From the NCBI RefSeq assembly GCF_029784135.1, contig NC_073746.1:95095709-95159708 (forward strand): a DNA stretch of 64,000 bases, read 5' to 3'. The notes under the pieces were generated by a model that saw only the letters and a list, made by a program, of their open reading frames with translations, searched no databases and was not told the origin of the DNA. A program made the translations under genes and the position numbers. Positions 54,920 through 64,000 of the stretch are shown in pieces. Positions within the stretch are counted from its first letter, which is position 1. Every line of letters begins with the position of its first letter. Origin of the DNA: Toxorhynchites rutilus septentrionalis. Taxonomy: Eukaryota; Arthropoda; Insecta; Diptera; Culicidae.

Positions 54920-55471
54920 TTCTTCGCGGTCTGTTTCGGGTCGTTATCTTGCTGGAACACAAATTTGTTTTCCACCGGCGCAAGAAAAACACCTTCACAC
55001 CATCACGTTATCTCCGCCATGTTCCATTGTGCCTTGGATATACCGATCATGATGAGCCTCTCCAGTTCTACGCCATACGTGAGCTCGTTTTTTTACGTTG
55101 AACATCTCGAATTTGGACTCATCAGTTCACAAAACTGTCTTCCAAAGTTCCAAAGGCTTGTCAACATGTTCTATAGCAAATTTGAGCCGTTTTGCTTCGT
55201 TTCGCTGAGGGTGACCTTCGGATTTTTCTGAATTTCCCGAATGATTCTCGTATCGATTCGGGAATCCGTTCTACGCTTCCTTCCGCTTCCTGGACGATCA
55301 GCTACTGAACCATAGGTTTTGAACTTTGTCCAAAGTTTGGTTACCGCTGCTTTGCTGCATCCATACTTTTCATCAATCTTACAATGTTATTGACCTTTTT
55401 CGATATCACGAATAACAAGTTTTCGGATCTGCAAAAGAATAGTTTTGCTTGCCGTCGTGTAATCCATGGCA
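54917..55471 (-). pseudogene. Tc1-type transposase remnant, truncated at the SINE
   Basis: Minus-strand reading from 55468 gives MDYTTASKTILLQIRKLVIR, then CKIDEKYGCSKAAVTKLWTK (first DNA-binding helix-turn-helix), TYGSVADRPGSGRKRRTD (a typical Tc1 linker), and TRIIREIQKNPKVTLSETK. After a deletion and frame change it continues KRLKFAIEHVDKP, VL*TDESKFEMFNVKKRAHV (around the first catalytic Asp), TMEHGGDNVMV, and in another frame NKFVFQQDNDPKQTAKK (second catalytic Asp). Stops and at least two frameshifts kill it. It ends where the SINE begins, so the Glu-containing C-terminus is absent. Confidence 0.85.
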
Positions 55472-55835
55472 ATTTAGATAACTTGTAGTGAATCTTTCTG
55501 ACCGACAAATGAAGCCAGCAACGAGATCAACAAACACTTGGTAATGTCAAAACAATAAAATCGAGGGGTGATTCTATGAGAAAATTACATGAACATGAAA
55601 TGTTTTTATGTGGACACTTTATTAGGACACACAATTTTCACAACACAGTTAAATCAGTTAAAAAAAATATTTTCAAAAATGCCTATCAATAATTGAAAAA
55701 ATGCACATGTACATGTATAATATTATGAAGCATAGAAAAAAATATCAATACGATTTGATGAGTTTTCCAATGACTTCAGAGATGAAATGTGATTATTAGG
55801 ATAGTGGGTACTTTATTTTGGCGGTGCCTGTACAT
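55472..55835. other. Probable 5' flank of the Tc1 remnant
   Basis: Holds AAGTGTCCACATAAAAAC (minus strand, near 55600-55617) and, at about 55806-55838, TGTACAGGCACCGCCAAAAT (minus strand) followed by AAAGTACCCACTA, which could be the outer Tc1-type end. No matching second end was found on the other side of the SINE. Confidence 0.4.
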
Positions 55836-55844
55836 GAGTAATAG

Positions 55845-56060
55845 TAATACAGTAAGTTACACTTAATGTGACTTTCAGTTAATTGGACAGACCTGTAATG
55901 CGACACGTTTAACTGGACATTTTTACCTCTAATTGGACATTTTTGTAAACATCGAGTTCAGGGCCCAAATTATGGCCCCACATTAAAAGTCGCCACCAGA
56001 CGTCGACACTGTACCACTCTCATCGCCATTGTCCAATTACAGGTCAAAACTGAGTGGTGC
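55845..56060 (+). repeat. Repeat with family P core and TAATTGGACA motifs, copy 4
   Basis: Contains GGGCCCAAATTATGGCCCC and GTCGCCACCAGACGTCGACA (to about 56012), the best-kept version of the P core. Around it are AATTGGACA motifs (about 55880, 55935 as variants, and their complement TGTCCAATTACAGG near 56030), suggesting that the P core is inside an element with inverted arms here. Confidence 0.6.
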
Positions 56061-56174
56061 CTCGACATGTCGCATTAAATATAATTTAAAAAAATAAAAT
56101 AGTAAGCTCTGCAATGGGAAAAATAAACAAATCTTCGGGAGGAAAATTATTAATGAAATAAAAATTCTTCATAG

Positions 56175-56327
56175 TTGTGGAGCCGATCTGGCGTGGAGGT
56201 AACATCCATACTTCTCACGCTCAAGATCACGAGTTCAGTTCTCACTCCCGACATTCTTCCAAAATGGAAGGTAAAAGTGACGAACCAGCCAGAAGCGTTG
56301 AAAGTCACTATAATACAGAAAAAAAAA
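56175..56327 (+). mobile_element. Short tRNA-derived SINE (family F3), copy 2, long target duplication
   Basis: A 153-bp element starting TTGTGGAGCCGATCTGGCGT, with B-box-like GATCACGAGTTCAGTTC, body CCGACATTCTTCCAAAATGG and GTGACGAACCAGCC, and an A-tail. It matches 11664-11816 and has exactly the same length. Flanks AAAATTCTTCATAG are exact at 56161-56174 and 56328-56341 (the A-tail blurs the 5' border of the right copy). Confidence 0.85.
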
Positions 56328-56341
56328 AAAATTCTTCATAG

Positions 56342-59160
56342 CAAATGAATATTCTAGGTAAAAGAGTGATAAGTTTTTTAAAAGTGGTTAAGAAAGTGTG
56401 AACCAAAATAGTGTCTAGTAATGATTTTTTTTGACGTTTTTTGGGAGCCATTAGGGGAAAATAATGCAACCTGCAAATTATAATTTTGCTAGGATTTTTG
56501 TATCCCACACAAAGTTATTCACACAAATAAGATAGAGTGCAGAATTACGAATCGAAGAATCAATACATTAGGATTTGTAACATTATGTATTTTGTATTTC
56601 TTTTAAATGTATTTTGTTAATTCAATCACGTTTTCCAGCCGCGTGCTTTTGATAACCATTCATATTTACAGTGCAGTGCTGCCAAGACGATTGAAGCATT
56701 AATTTTATACATATTGATGATATTAATACTCACGGCACCAATTTTATCCAAAAAAATTACAGTGAATATAAATGCTATTGCACTATTGCTTAACTTTTGT
56801 CCGACATTGTAGGTATCTACAATCCAATTTATATCTAAATTATCTTCAGCTACGGCTTGGCCCATAAAACATTGAGTTAAACTAGTCTCGCATGACAGCC
56901 GGCGAATTCGAATATTCGTCGATCATGAGCCGACTATCGTTGATGTTTGCCAACGAATTCTGTTAATAATCTTCAACGATATCATCATTTGGTTAAAGTT
57001 TCGTCAATTGCGTGGTAACTGAGTGTAACATTAAACACCACCAACGCCCTCAGCTGGATCCAAAGACGATCACTTCACAGCCGGAATGGGATAATTCGCG
57101 CAGACGGCCATTTTCTCCCCCGCGATCAGCAGCCCGATCGAATCAAGCGGCGAAACCAGGAATAAGTGAACATAAATAAAACCAAAGTCGAAAGCATAAA
57201 GCGAGGGCGAAGCTTAAACGAGGTAAACCGTTTGGGAAGAGAATAAAAAACAAGAAAAAAACTGGTGGCGTACAACCATTGGTTGCTGGTATTACAACCA
57301 CATAAATATTGTTCTAAACTACCGAATCAAGCGCGCGCTGCGTTCCTTCAGAATTGATCAGGCATGGAAGAACGAAATGTGTTTGCGTGAAGCTCGGACA
57401 GTAGAAGATACGGGGCTTCATATTTTAAGGTGAGTTGCGGTAACCACCGCACATAATATGCATATCGATTTAAGATGGCGACCAATGCGAGTAGACTCAT
57501 AAACAACTTATTTTCGATATGGCACATTGCTGGAAGCTTACGTACCTCCAATTTACAGTGGTTGAGCGTGATCTTATTTTCCACCGTGAAGCTTATCAGA
57601 AACCGTCACTCTGCTCATCCATTCGGGTAATCGCGTAATGGAGAAATAATGAATGTATCTCATCTCAATCAAGTTTATTCTTGGATCTGCCATCAATTAG
57701 CGAGGAACCTCTCACCCGTCATTTACGCGTCTGCTTCGCGTGAGACATCATTCGGCAGCGGGCGGACAAAACCCGTTCGCGGTTATATTTTCATTTTATC
57801 GCTTTTGTTTAAATGCTTGCTCGAAAAATTAGCACCCACCAACGAACGACAGCCGGCGTAACATGTAATTACACGCGAATCAGCTGCCCATTAGTGTTCC
57901 GCCGCTTAAAAATGACACGATTGGAATGTCAATATTTGATGGGTAAATTTTGAAAGTTTTGAACCCCGTCGAGAGTGGTCAGTCCATAATGCTGCTATCT
58001 GCGCTGGCAGTCCGTACCCGATTGCATCGCTTGTTAATCGTTACATTTGTCAGTAGTTAATCGTCCTCCCACTCATCGGACACGGCCATCGCGAACGGGT
58101 TCACCCTGCGCTGTGCTGCGCGTCGGGGGAAAGGTAGAAAGTACGACGGTTGAAACCTTGAAACCGCCTGTGCAACGGTGCGACAATCGCGCGCTTTGGA
58201 ATAAATTATTACTGTCGTCTCGCCCGTCCCCCTCTATCTCACTCGCTATGTATCTCCCTTCGGCGGAGCAAACTCCGATGGGAAACATCAGATAATCCCT
58301 TATAAAACTGCGCTTAACACTCGATTAAATTACCATAATTGCTGCACGATTCGGGTCTCAGGGCTGCTGGCCCAGAGCTGCCGTGGGCGGGTTGGGAGAT
58401 TTTGATGCTCGAGTTTGAGAGTGCATGAACTACTTCTACTACTGCTGCTGGTGGAAGATCACTTTGGATGGAAAAAGTTTGAGAGGGGGTTAAGTTGTAT
58501 TCATAAGTGTATCATAAACATATGACGATGGTTGATTTTGACGTAGGACCAGGTCACTCTACGAAAAACGAAAGGTCACGTAACGAAAAATTAACGGATT
58601 TCAATAGTTGTTGCGATGTACCTATGTTATACTCGTGACCGGAATAAAGCGCCGCAGTAAACAACTGCAACAGAAACAACCATTCAGAAAATAAATAGTA
58701 GGCCAGAAATATTATAAATTTATTCTCTTGTTTTCGATTTTCGAAATTTATTCTGAGGTCAATGTAATGTCGTTCCCATTTAACGAGGATAAACAATCGA
58801 GGCGGCCCAAGCCGCCAAGATGACGCAATTCGAGTCCTCTGCCGACCCGCCGTCGGAAGCGGCGTTGTCTCGCACGCAAACCTGAGTTCCATTACATCTT
58901 GAAACATAGGATACGACGGAGTCCCTATTGCTGTCTCTATTTTAGATGATCATTGGCAGTTCTCAGGAGAGGACTAAGGAGTTCTCAGGACAAACATACC
59001 ATTCCGGTATTCTGCTTTCGTAAGAATCCAACGCTTAAGATTCACCGTACTTCTTGGTTCAACACGACACAGACGAGCCTCCCGTCTACAATCTTCTCAC
59101 GTCTTTAGAATTTTTGTCCCTCGCTTCAAACAGGTTGTCATCGGAAGCAGCTTTCCCATG
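56342..59160. other. Single-copy-looking block, no gene recognised
   Basis: 57.0-58.9 kb is G+C-richer, with no match in the window. Open frames up to 117 codons (minus 58554-58907) overlap others and lack known domains. CTACTACTGCTGCTGG lies near 58436-58452. GACGTAGGACCAGGTC at 58538-58553 is a decayed relative of the common palindrome. Possibly non-coding conserved DNA. Confidence 0.35.
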
Positions 59161-59189
59161 ACACAGAGGTGGGCAACCCAATCAATCCT

Positions 59190-59478
59190 AGCGAGTTACT
59201 TCAAACAATCCTAGCGCGGTCGTCGCGATCTGCTGTAATCAAACCTAGCGCGGTCATCACGATCTGCTTTCAATGAACCTTTGCGCGGTCGTCACAATGC
59301 GCTTCAATTAACTCTAGCGCGGTCGTCACGATCCGCTTCCAATAAACCCTGCGCGGTGGCCACGATCCGCTTCCAATAAATCCTTGTGCCGTGGTCGCGA
59401 TCCGCATGAATCAATTCTAGCGCGATCGTCGCGATCCGCTTCAATCAACTCTTGTGCGGCCGTCACGATCTGCTTCCC
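59190..59478 (+). repeat. 34-35 bp minisatellite, eight units
   Basis: The unit is close to GCGCGGTCGTCACGATCCGC then TTCAATAAACCCTA. Units start near 59214, 59249, 59284, 59318, 59351, 59386, 59420 and 59455. Several CpG-rich words (GCGCGGTCGTC, ACGATCCGC) are kept while the AT-rich spacer varies. CAGAGGTGGGCAACC at 59164, a hAT-type end, precedes the array, so it may be the interior of a non-autonomous element. Confidence 0.8.
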
Positions 59479-59661
59479 TTTTTGCTAAACACAATAGTTC
59501 TAATTTCTTCCACTAGCTCGATCTGGTAAAAGAAATCATCACTTACATTTGCCGCATTTTTAATTTTTCAAACGAAACCATTAAAAAAAGGAAGGCAACG
59601 CGTGTTCGGCCATTTTCCAACTACCGAGGTTTGCTCGTCGGGTTGCTTTAAACGCGGTATA

Positions 59662-59735
59662 CAGTAAAACCTTTTTTTTTGCGCGGTTCTTTTTTATGCG
59701 AATTTTTTTGGGCGACTTTTTTTGTGCGGTATTTG
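59662..59735 (+). repeat. Family T repeat, copy 2 (one end)
   Basis: TACAGTAAAACC followed by T-runs and the blocks TGCGCGG, ATGCGA, GGGCGAC and TGTGCGG is the inverted version of 20800-20884. Only one end was found. Confidence 0.55.
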
Positions 59736-60530
59736 AATGAAAATGAAGTCGTCGGTCATTTATTTTTGTTTTTCTATTTTTGATGTGTATTTCATCGCTC
59801 TATATAGGGACTGTGTCAGCCAATTCACATACTCAAGTTTCGTTTGGTTTGTTTTAAGGTGTCAGTAGGAGCTTATTGAAAGGAGCAAAGAGTTGATTTT
59901 ATGATCTGCGCAAGTGAATAGGTCGCTTGATGATGATGATGATGATGACCCACCTCATACCCCTACAAAGGTTTGAACAGGTCGATTTATCTTATAGGTA
60001 GTATGTATGTTTGCATAAAATTTAAGAGACCAGCATTATAAAGCAAAAACAAAAACGAACCGACTCTGTTGCAGGCTATGAATTTCTATTAATCGAACAT
60101 TATAAATTGGCGAAAACTGTAAAAAAAAACAATGTTTCTATCTGTATTGACATAATCATAGTCTCAACTTCAGATCCAAAGCTTTCACAAGGCCGGTCAA
60201 GAAAATTTCCAACCCGGGAAGATCCTTGACTGATTGGGAATTTAACCCAATATCTAAAAGTGTCAACTAAGAACATATTAGAGATCTGCCACTATTCAGA
60301 AATACTCGATATAACCATCTTATGATAAGTTTACGACAATTCTGAATGAGCTATCCCCATTCCAGTTTCCACTTCAGACCCCATATAAAATTTCATTGTG
60401 TATCAGTATTCCTGCCAGTGTTCACTATTAACATAGTTCAGACCTACCAAACGCGCGCGAGGCTCAAACTTTCGTAGACAACGCTCGTTATTATTTTTTA
60501 CAATATACATTAACAGCAAAGAGAAAAAAA
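59736..60530. other. No gene; GAT microsatellite
   Basis: (GAT)n of about six units at 59930-59949. The rest is AT-rich with no supported gene. Confidence 0.4.
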
Positions 60531-60643
60531 ACATCATCATCATCAGTACGAACATGGTAGTTTTACCTGTAAATGAATTTTGTAAATGTCAATCAATTAT
60601 AAACATAAATAAGTTATTAAGCAAAAATTTTATGGAAACCTGT

Positions 60644-61674
60644 TTACAAAACAGATTTTACGTGTGAAATACACATTTTCTTAAACTCTGCCATTGTTGC
60701 CGCACGTTTTATTTCTCTGGGCATCGAATTGAAAAAATTTATACCTTTATACAACAACGAATTCTGTGACCTACTAAACATAAAGTTTGGTGTTCTTGCA
60801 TCATTCGCGTTTCTTGTATTATATCTATGAACACCACTTCCTCTTTCAATTCGATCACACAAATATCGAGGCAGCATACCGTTTAAAATTTTGAAGATGA
60901 ACACCATTGTCAAATAATAAATTCTTTGCTTCACAGATAGCCACTGTAGCGTGTCCAACATCAAACTAGAGGAAGTGTATCTATTACATCTTAAAATCAA
61001 ACGCATTACCTTATTTTGCAACGCTGCAATCTCGTTAATTGTGTATTGTTTGCAAGGAATAGGATCGACGAGAAAAAATCTATATGCGGTGAAATCAAAG
61101 ATTTGTACAAATTAATTTTACTGCTTACTGTCAGCTCTTTCTTCAAACGACACAAAACGCCGTACTTCTTGGCAATCTTCTTGATGACATTGTTAATGTG
61201 AGACTTAAAAGCTAAATTGTCATCAATGATAACTCCTAAGTATTTTATATCTTTCACGCGTTCTAATGTCTCACCGTCTGTTTCGAAATTAACGTCAATA
61301 CTGGAGTTTGCTGCAGAAATGAGCATGTATTTTGTTTTGCCAACATTTAATTTTAATTGCTTAAATTTGAGCCATTTAGCCAGAGAATGCAAATCTTCGT
61401 CTATGTGCTCCGCGGTTTCTTTTATCTCCTTAGCTGCGATGAAGAGGACAGTATCATCCGCGAACAAATTAATGTCGCAATATCGTAAAACCCGTCGCAT
61501 ATCATTTATATATAAAATGAACAAAATGGGCCCTAAAACACTTCCCTGTGGCACCCCGAGTGAGTTACCAATGGGATCGGAAACAGAATCGTTGAAACGA
61601 GTCTTTTGAGTTCTGTCGCACAAATAGCTTTCAAACCATTTGTACGCCATTCCTACAATTCCAATGCGCTTCAA
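60644..61674 (-). pseudogene. Reverse transcriptase palm and C-terminal region, frameshifted
   Basis: From 61674 the frame reads MKRIGIVGMAYKWFESYLCD, then GVPQGSVLGPILFILYINDM (about residues 39-58), the catalytic core LFADDTVL (FADD at 61453-61464), and KLNVGKTKYM with IKYLGVIIDD (the usual blocks after the active site). It extends upstream through an in-frame TGA to AVFLDLKRAFETISRPLL (61740-61690), which holds the first catalytic Asp. It breaks at about 61020, where one base is out of step, and resumes as ALQNKVMRLILRCNRYTSS to a stop at 60644, with the C-terminal YNTRNAND…KGINFFNSMPREIK region. Function is lost. Confidence 0.85.
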
Positions 61675-61717
61675 TGTTTGTCACAACAAGGGCCTAGAAA
61701 TTGTTTCAAAAGCGCGT

Positions 61718-63163
61718 TTAAGATCCAGAAATACCGCATATGTGCAACATGTTAATAGGGCGGTACTCTTCGGCTTTATCCGTCCCATTAACTTTGGGGA
61801 TTGGAATCACAAGGGATTCTTTCCAAACCTTTGGCACGTGCCCAGTTCGTAGAGATTCATTTATTAGGTCGAGCAGATCGTGTCCAATGACATGAAAACA
61901 ATCTTGAATCACTTTTGCGTTGACATTATCAGTACCAGCCGATTTTTTGAATGACAAACAAATACCTTTCAAATCCGCAAAAGTGATAGGTAAAAAACAA
62001 TCTAGTCTGCAATTGATAATAGTCGGCTGTATTATTTCGACAGGTTCACTCACCAACTCAATGCTTTGGTTGATCGGTAGAACACTATTAACGAAATAAC
62101 TGTTAAATTTATCTGCAATAATTTGGTCTGACTGTTCTTCTGACCCTCCGAAAACTATGGAACGCGGTATACTATTTTTAGAATTTAATAATGTTTTCAA
62201 TATTTTCCATAGTCCTTTGCTATTATTATGATGTTCATCGATTTTCCTCTGTATATATTCACATCTAGTCTTTTTCAAGGCCTGTGTATATATGTTTCGC
62301 GCCAAAGTGTACATATTCCAATCATTTTCTAAATTAGTTCTTACAAACTTTCTGTACTTTTTGTCTCTTTTGCGTTTGAGGCGCAGCAGATCCAAAGAGT
62401 ACCAGCTGTTCGAATTACTTAAATCAATATATTTTTCAATTACTAATTTGTTCGTACACTCTTTCAAGGTATTAGTTAGAACAGCTGCTTTATCATCCAG
62501 ATGTCCAGTAGTTGCTTCAAAATCCAGGCTTGCCGACACAAGTTGAGACATAGCTTCCCGAGAATATTGTTTCCAACATTTGATCTTCACTTTGTTTCTA
62601 TCACAGTCCTTCTGTCCATTCTCAATGTTAACAAAAATTGTCTCATGGTCAGTTATTTTGAATTTGGCCTCTGTCGAAGAATGAACAGTAGCAAAATTTG
62701 AAAAGACGTGATCAATTAAAGTTCTACTATGTTTAGAAATTCTAGTAGCTTCGATAACCGTTTGTTTTAAGTTAAAATAATGTGATAATTGTTTCAACTG
62801 ATTCGAATTTCGTACATTAAGCCAATCAATATTAAAATCACCAGCAATTACATTTAATTTACTGCAATCAACGACATTTTCCCACCAGTTCTCCAAAATT
62901 TCAATAAAACGCTGGTCACTGGAACTAGGGGAATGGTATACAATTCCATAATTTCCCATCTGCATGCCTCTTTCAACTGAAACAGCCAAGAGCCAATTAT
63001 TTTCAACAGATTCGTTTAACCGGATGTTGAATTTAACTGATTCTTTTGCATAAATTGCAACACCTCCAGTGTGTTTGTTAAAGTGAAAAAAGGAAATCGA
63101 ATGTCGATCACGAATGGAATCATTAGGATTTGGGTTTCTACCTCTATAACTCTTACAACCCAT
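61718..63163 (-). pseudogene. AP-type endonuclease and RT N-terminal region, 481 codons, ending at a deletion
   Basis: The long open frame from 63163 contains endonuclease signatures HTGGVAIYAKESV, VYHSPSSSDQRFIEIL, VIAGDFNIDWL (the GDFN motif), TLIDHVFSN and ITDHETIFVNI. After a linker it reaches the RT start: KKSAGTDNVNAKVI, KESLVIPIPK and AEEYRPINMLH. Just after YRPIN the sequence jumps to the middle of the palm (junction near 61750), losing an estimated 60-80 codons and leaving a short out-of-frame tail. The N-terminus of the endonuclease is also absent. Despite this, 481 codons remain open, so decay is recent in this part. Confidence 0.85.
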
Positions 63164-63180
63164 TTGATGTTCAGTTCAGT

Positions 63181-64000
63181 TCATTATAGAACGGTTTTTC
63201 TAGAGGCGCCATTTGGAGTATTGAATGAGTTACATTTACGGATTTCCGTGTTTCTAGGCACAGACCCTTAACATGCATTCTAAAACCATCAGAATAGAAA
63301 TTCAAAGGTTTATCAAACTTTGATAGAAACTTCAGTTGTGTTTTTTTTAATCTGTGCCAATATGCATATAGATAGCATTCACGTCAATAAAAGTGCAAAT
63401 GAAATTGTTTGTAAACAGTATGGAAGAGCATCAGGATGATTGTTTACACCCATCTGAACTGAACACTGAATACTTATTCACCATTAAATTTCCACAAGCA
63501 AAAAATTTAAAACAAAATGGCGATATACAGAGAATGGCGGTATACAGCCATTCCATGTCAAACCGACATAGCGGTTCTCAGATTTTCGGGAAAAGTTGTA
63601 ATTTTGTTCTTTTGGCAAAACATTAGACCTATATTTTGCTATTTTTTAATTAGGGTGACCATTTCCATTTTAGTTAGGGTGGTCCGAAAAATTCTTTTTC
63701 TTCGTTTTTCCAAAAATGCCTTTTTTCAAAAATTTATAACTTTTGAACTACTACACCGATTTCGATGATCGACATATCAAATTAAGGGTAATGAACTATT
63801 CTTCTTTGCAAAAATGCTACCCTTACTAAAAGATTGGATTCTGTTTTCATAATTATTGATTGTATTGGGTTTTATTGTTTTCATGGTCTCCGGACCAAGG
63901 GCGGTATAATTTTTTATATTTTTTCTTGAAAGCTGCGGTATTTTTTCATAACATATCCAAAAATCAGAGAGGTATTTTTTCGTTTTGAAGCCATGTTATT
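63181..64000. other. No gene; repeat-like end near 63650
   Basis: AT-rich. From about 63651 the text TTAGGGTGACCATTTCC… and TTAGGGTGGTCCGAAAAATT, and then TTTATAACTTTTGAACTACT, resembles sequences common in dispersed insect repeats, but no second end is in the window. Confidence 0.3.

Larger units (their letters stand above)
60531..63180 (-). mobile_element. Decayed non-LTR retrotransposon, CR1/L2-like
   Basis: A minus-strand element with endonuclease, reverse transcriptase and C-terminal region, but no RNase H or gag-like part. The 3' side (60531-60545) has a short ATGATGATGATG tract that may be its microsatellite-type 3' end. The left-hand coding parts are described separately. It is 5'-truncated, has an internal deletion of the RT fingers, one in-frame stop and one frameshift, so it cannot support its own movement. 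Clade assignment rests on general sequence style and is tentative. Confidence 0.8.

Noticed and set aside
59190..59478. A CRISPR-like array of 34-35 bp
   Set aside because: The whole unit is repeated and there are no unique spacers of constant length; it is a minisatellite.
1..64000. LTR retrotransposons or endogenous viral sequence
   Set aside because: No direct long terminal repeats, protease/integrase signatures or viral polymerase motifs were recognised on either strand.

Overview
The window looks like gene-poor, transposon-rich DNA from an insect, most likely a culicine mosquito of Aedes type. This is an inference from the element content: an intact DD37E (ITmD37E-like) transposon, Tc1-, Tc3- and mariner-type remnants, hAT-like non-autonomous elements with 8-bp target duplications, three tRNA-derived SINE families, a non-LTR retrotransposon and many AT-rich foldback elements. 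No convincing host protein-coding exon, rRNA gene or genuine tRNA gene was found. The only intact coding sequence I can support is the DD37E transposase at 53109-54125 on the minus strand.

Layout. 1-14 kb: dispersed repeats (family P at the left edge and at 10.9 kb, family Q at 3.7 and 14.0 kb), two foldback elements (4.3 and 5.9 kb), a mariner 3'-end fragment (10.0 kb), a short SINE (11.7 kb), and a hairpin element split by a retro-insertion with an 11-bp target duplication (12.6-13.7 kb). 14-24 kb: a single-copy-looking block, a 495-bp SINE with a 14-bp duplication (18.8 kb), and an internally deleted mariner with both ends (20.9-21.6 kb). 23.8-25.8 kb: a hAT-like element inserted, in opposite orientation, into another member of its own family; both 8-bp duplications are readable. 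26-32 kb: a Tc3-type transposase remnant, a decayed histone H1 copy, a 261-bp MITE, and repeats carrying a histone-like 3' stem-loop. 32-44 kb: two single-copy-looking blocks separated by SINE and tandem-repeat elements. 44-52 kb: AT-rich foldbacks, a 427-bp hAT-like MITE with 8-bp duplications, and two copies of a second SINE family. 52-56 kb: the intact DD37E element, then a decayed Tc1 transposase abutting a SINE. 56-64 kb: a single-copy-looking block, a 34-35 bp minisatellite, and a decayed CR1/L2-like non-LTR element on the minus strand.

How it works together. Nothing here forms an operon or pathway. The informative content is the history of insertions: nested and interrupted elements give a relative order, and the DD37E copy is the youngest-looking and the only one with its coding sequence and ends intact. 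Several blocks (about 15-17, 22.8-23.6, 32.4-34.7, 42-43.5, 48.7-50.2 and 57-58.9 kb) are richer in G+C, lack obvious repeats, and could be conserved non-coding or regulatory DNA of a distant gene. That cannot be shown from one sequence.
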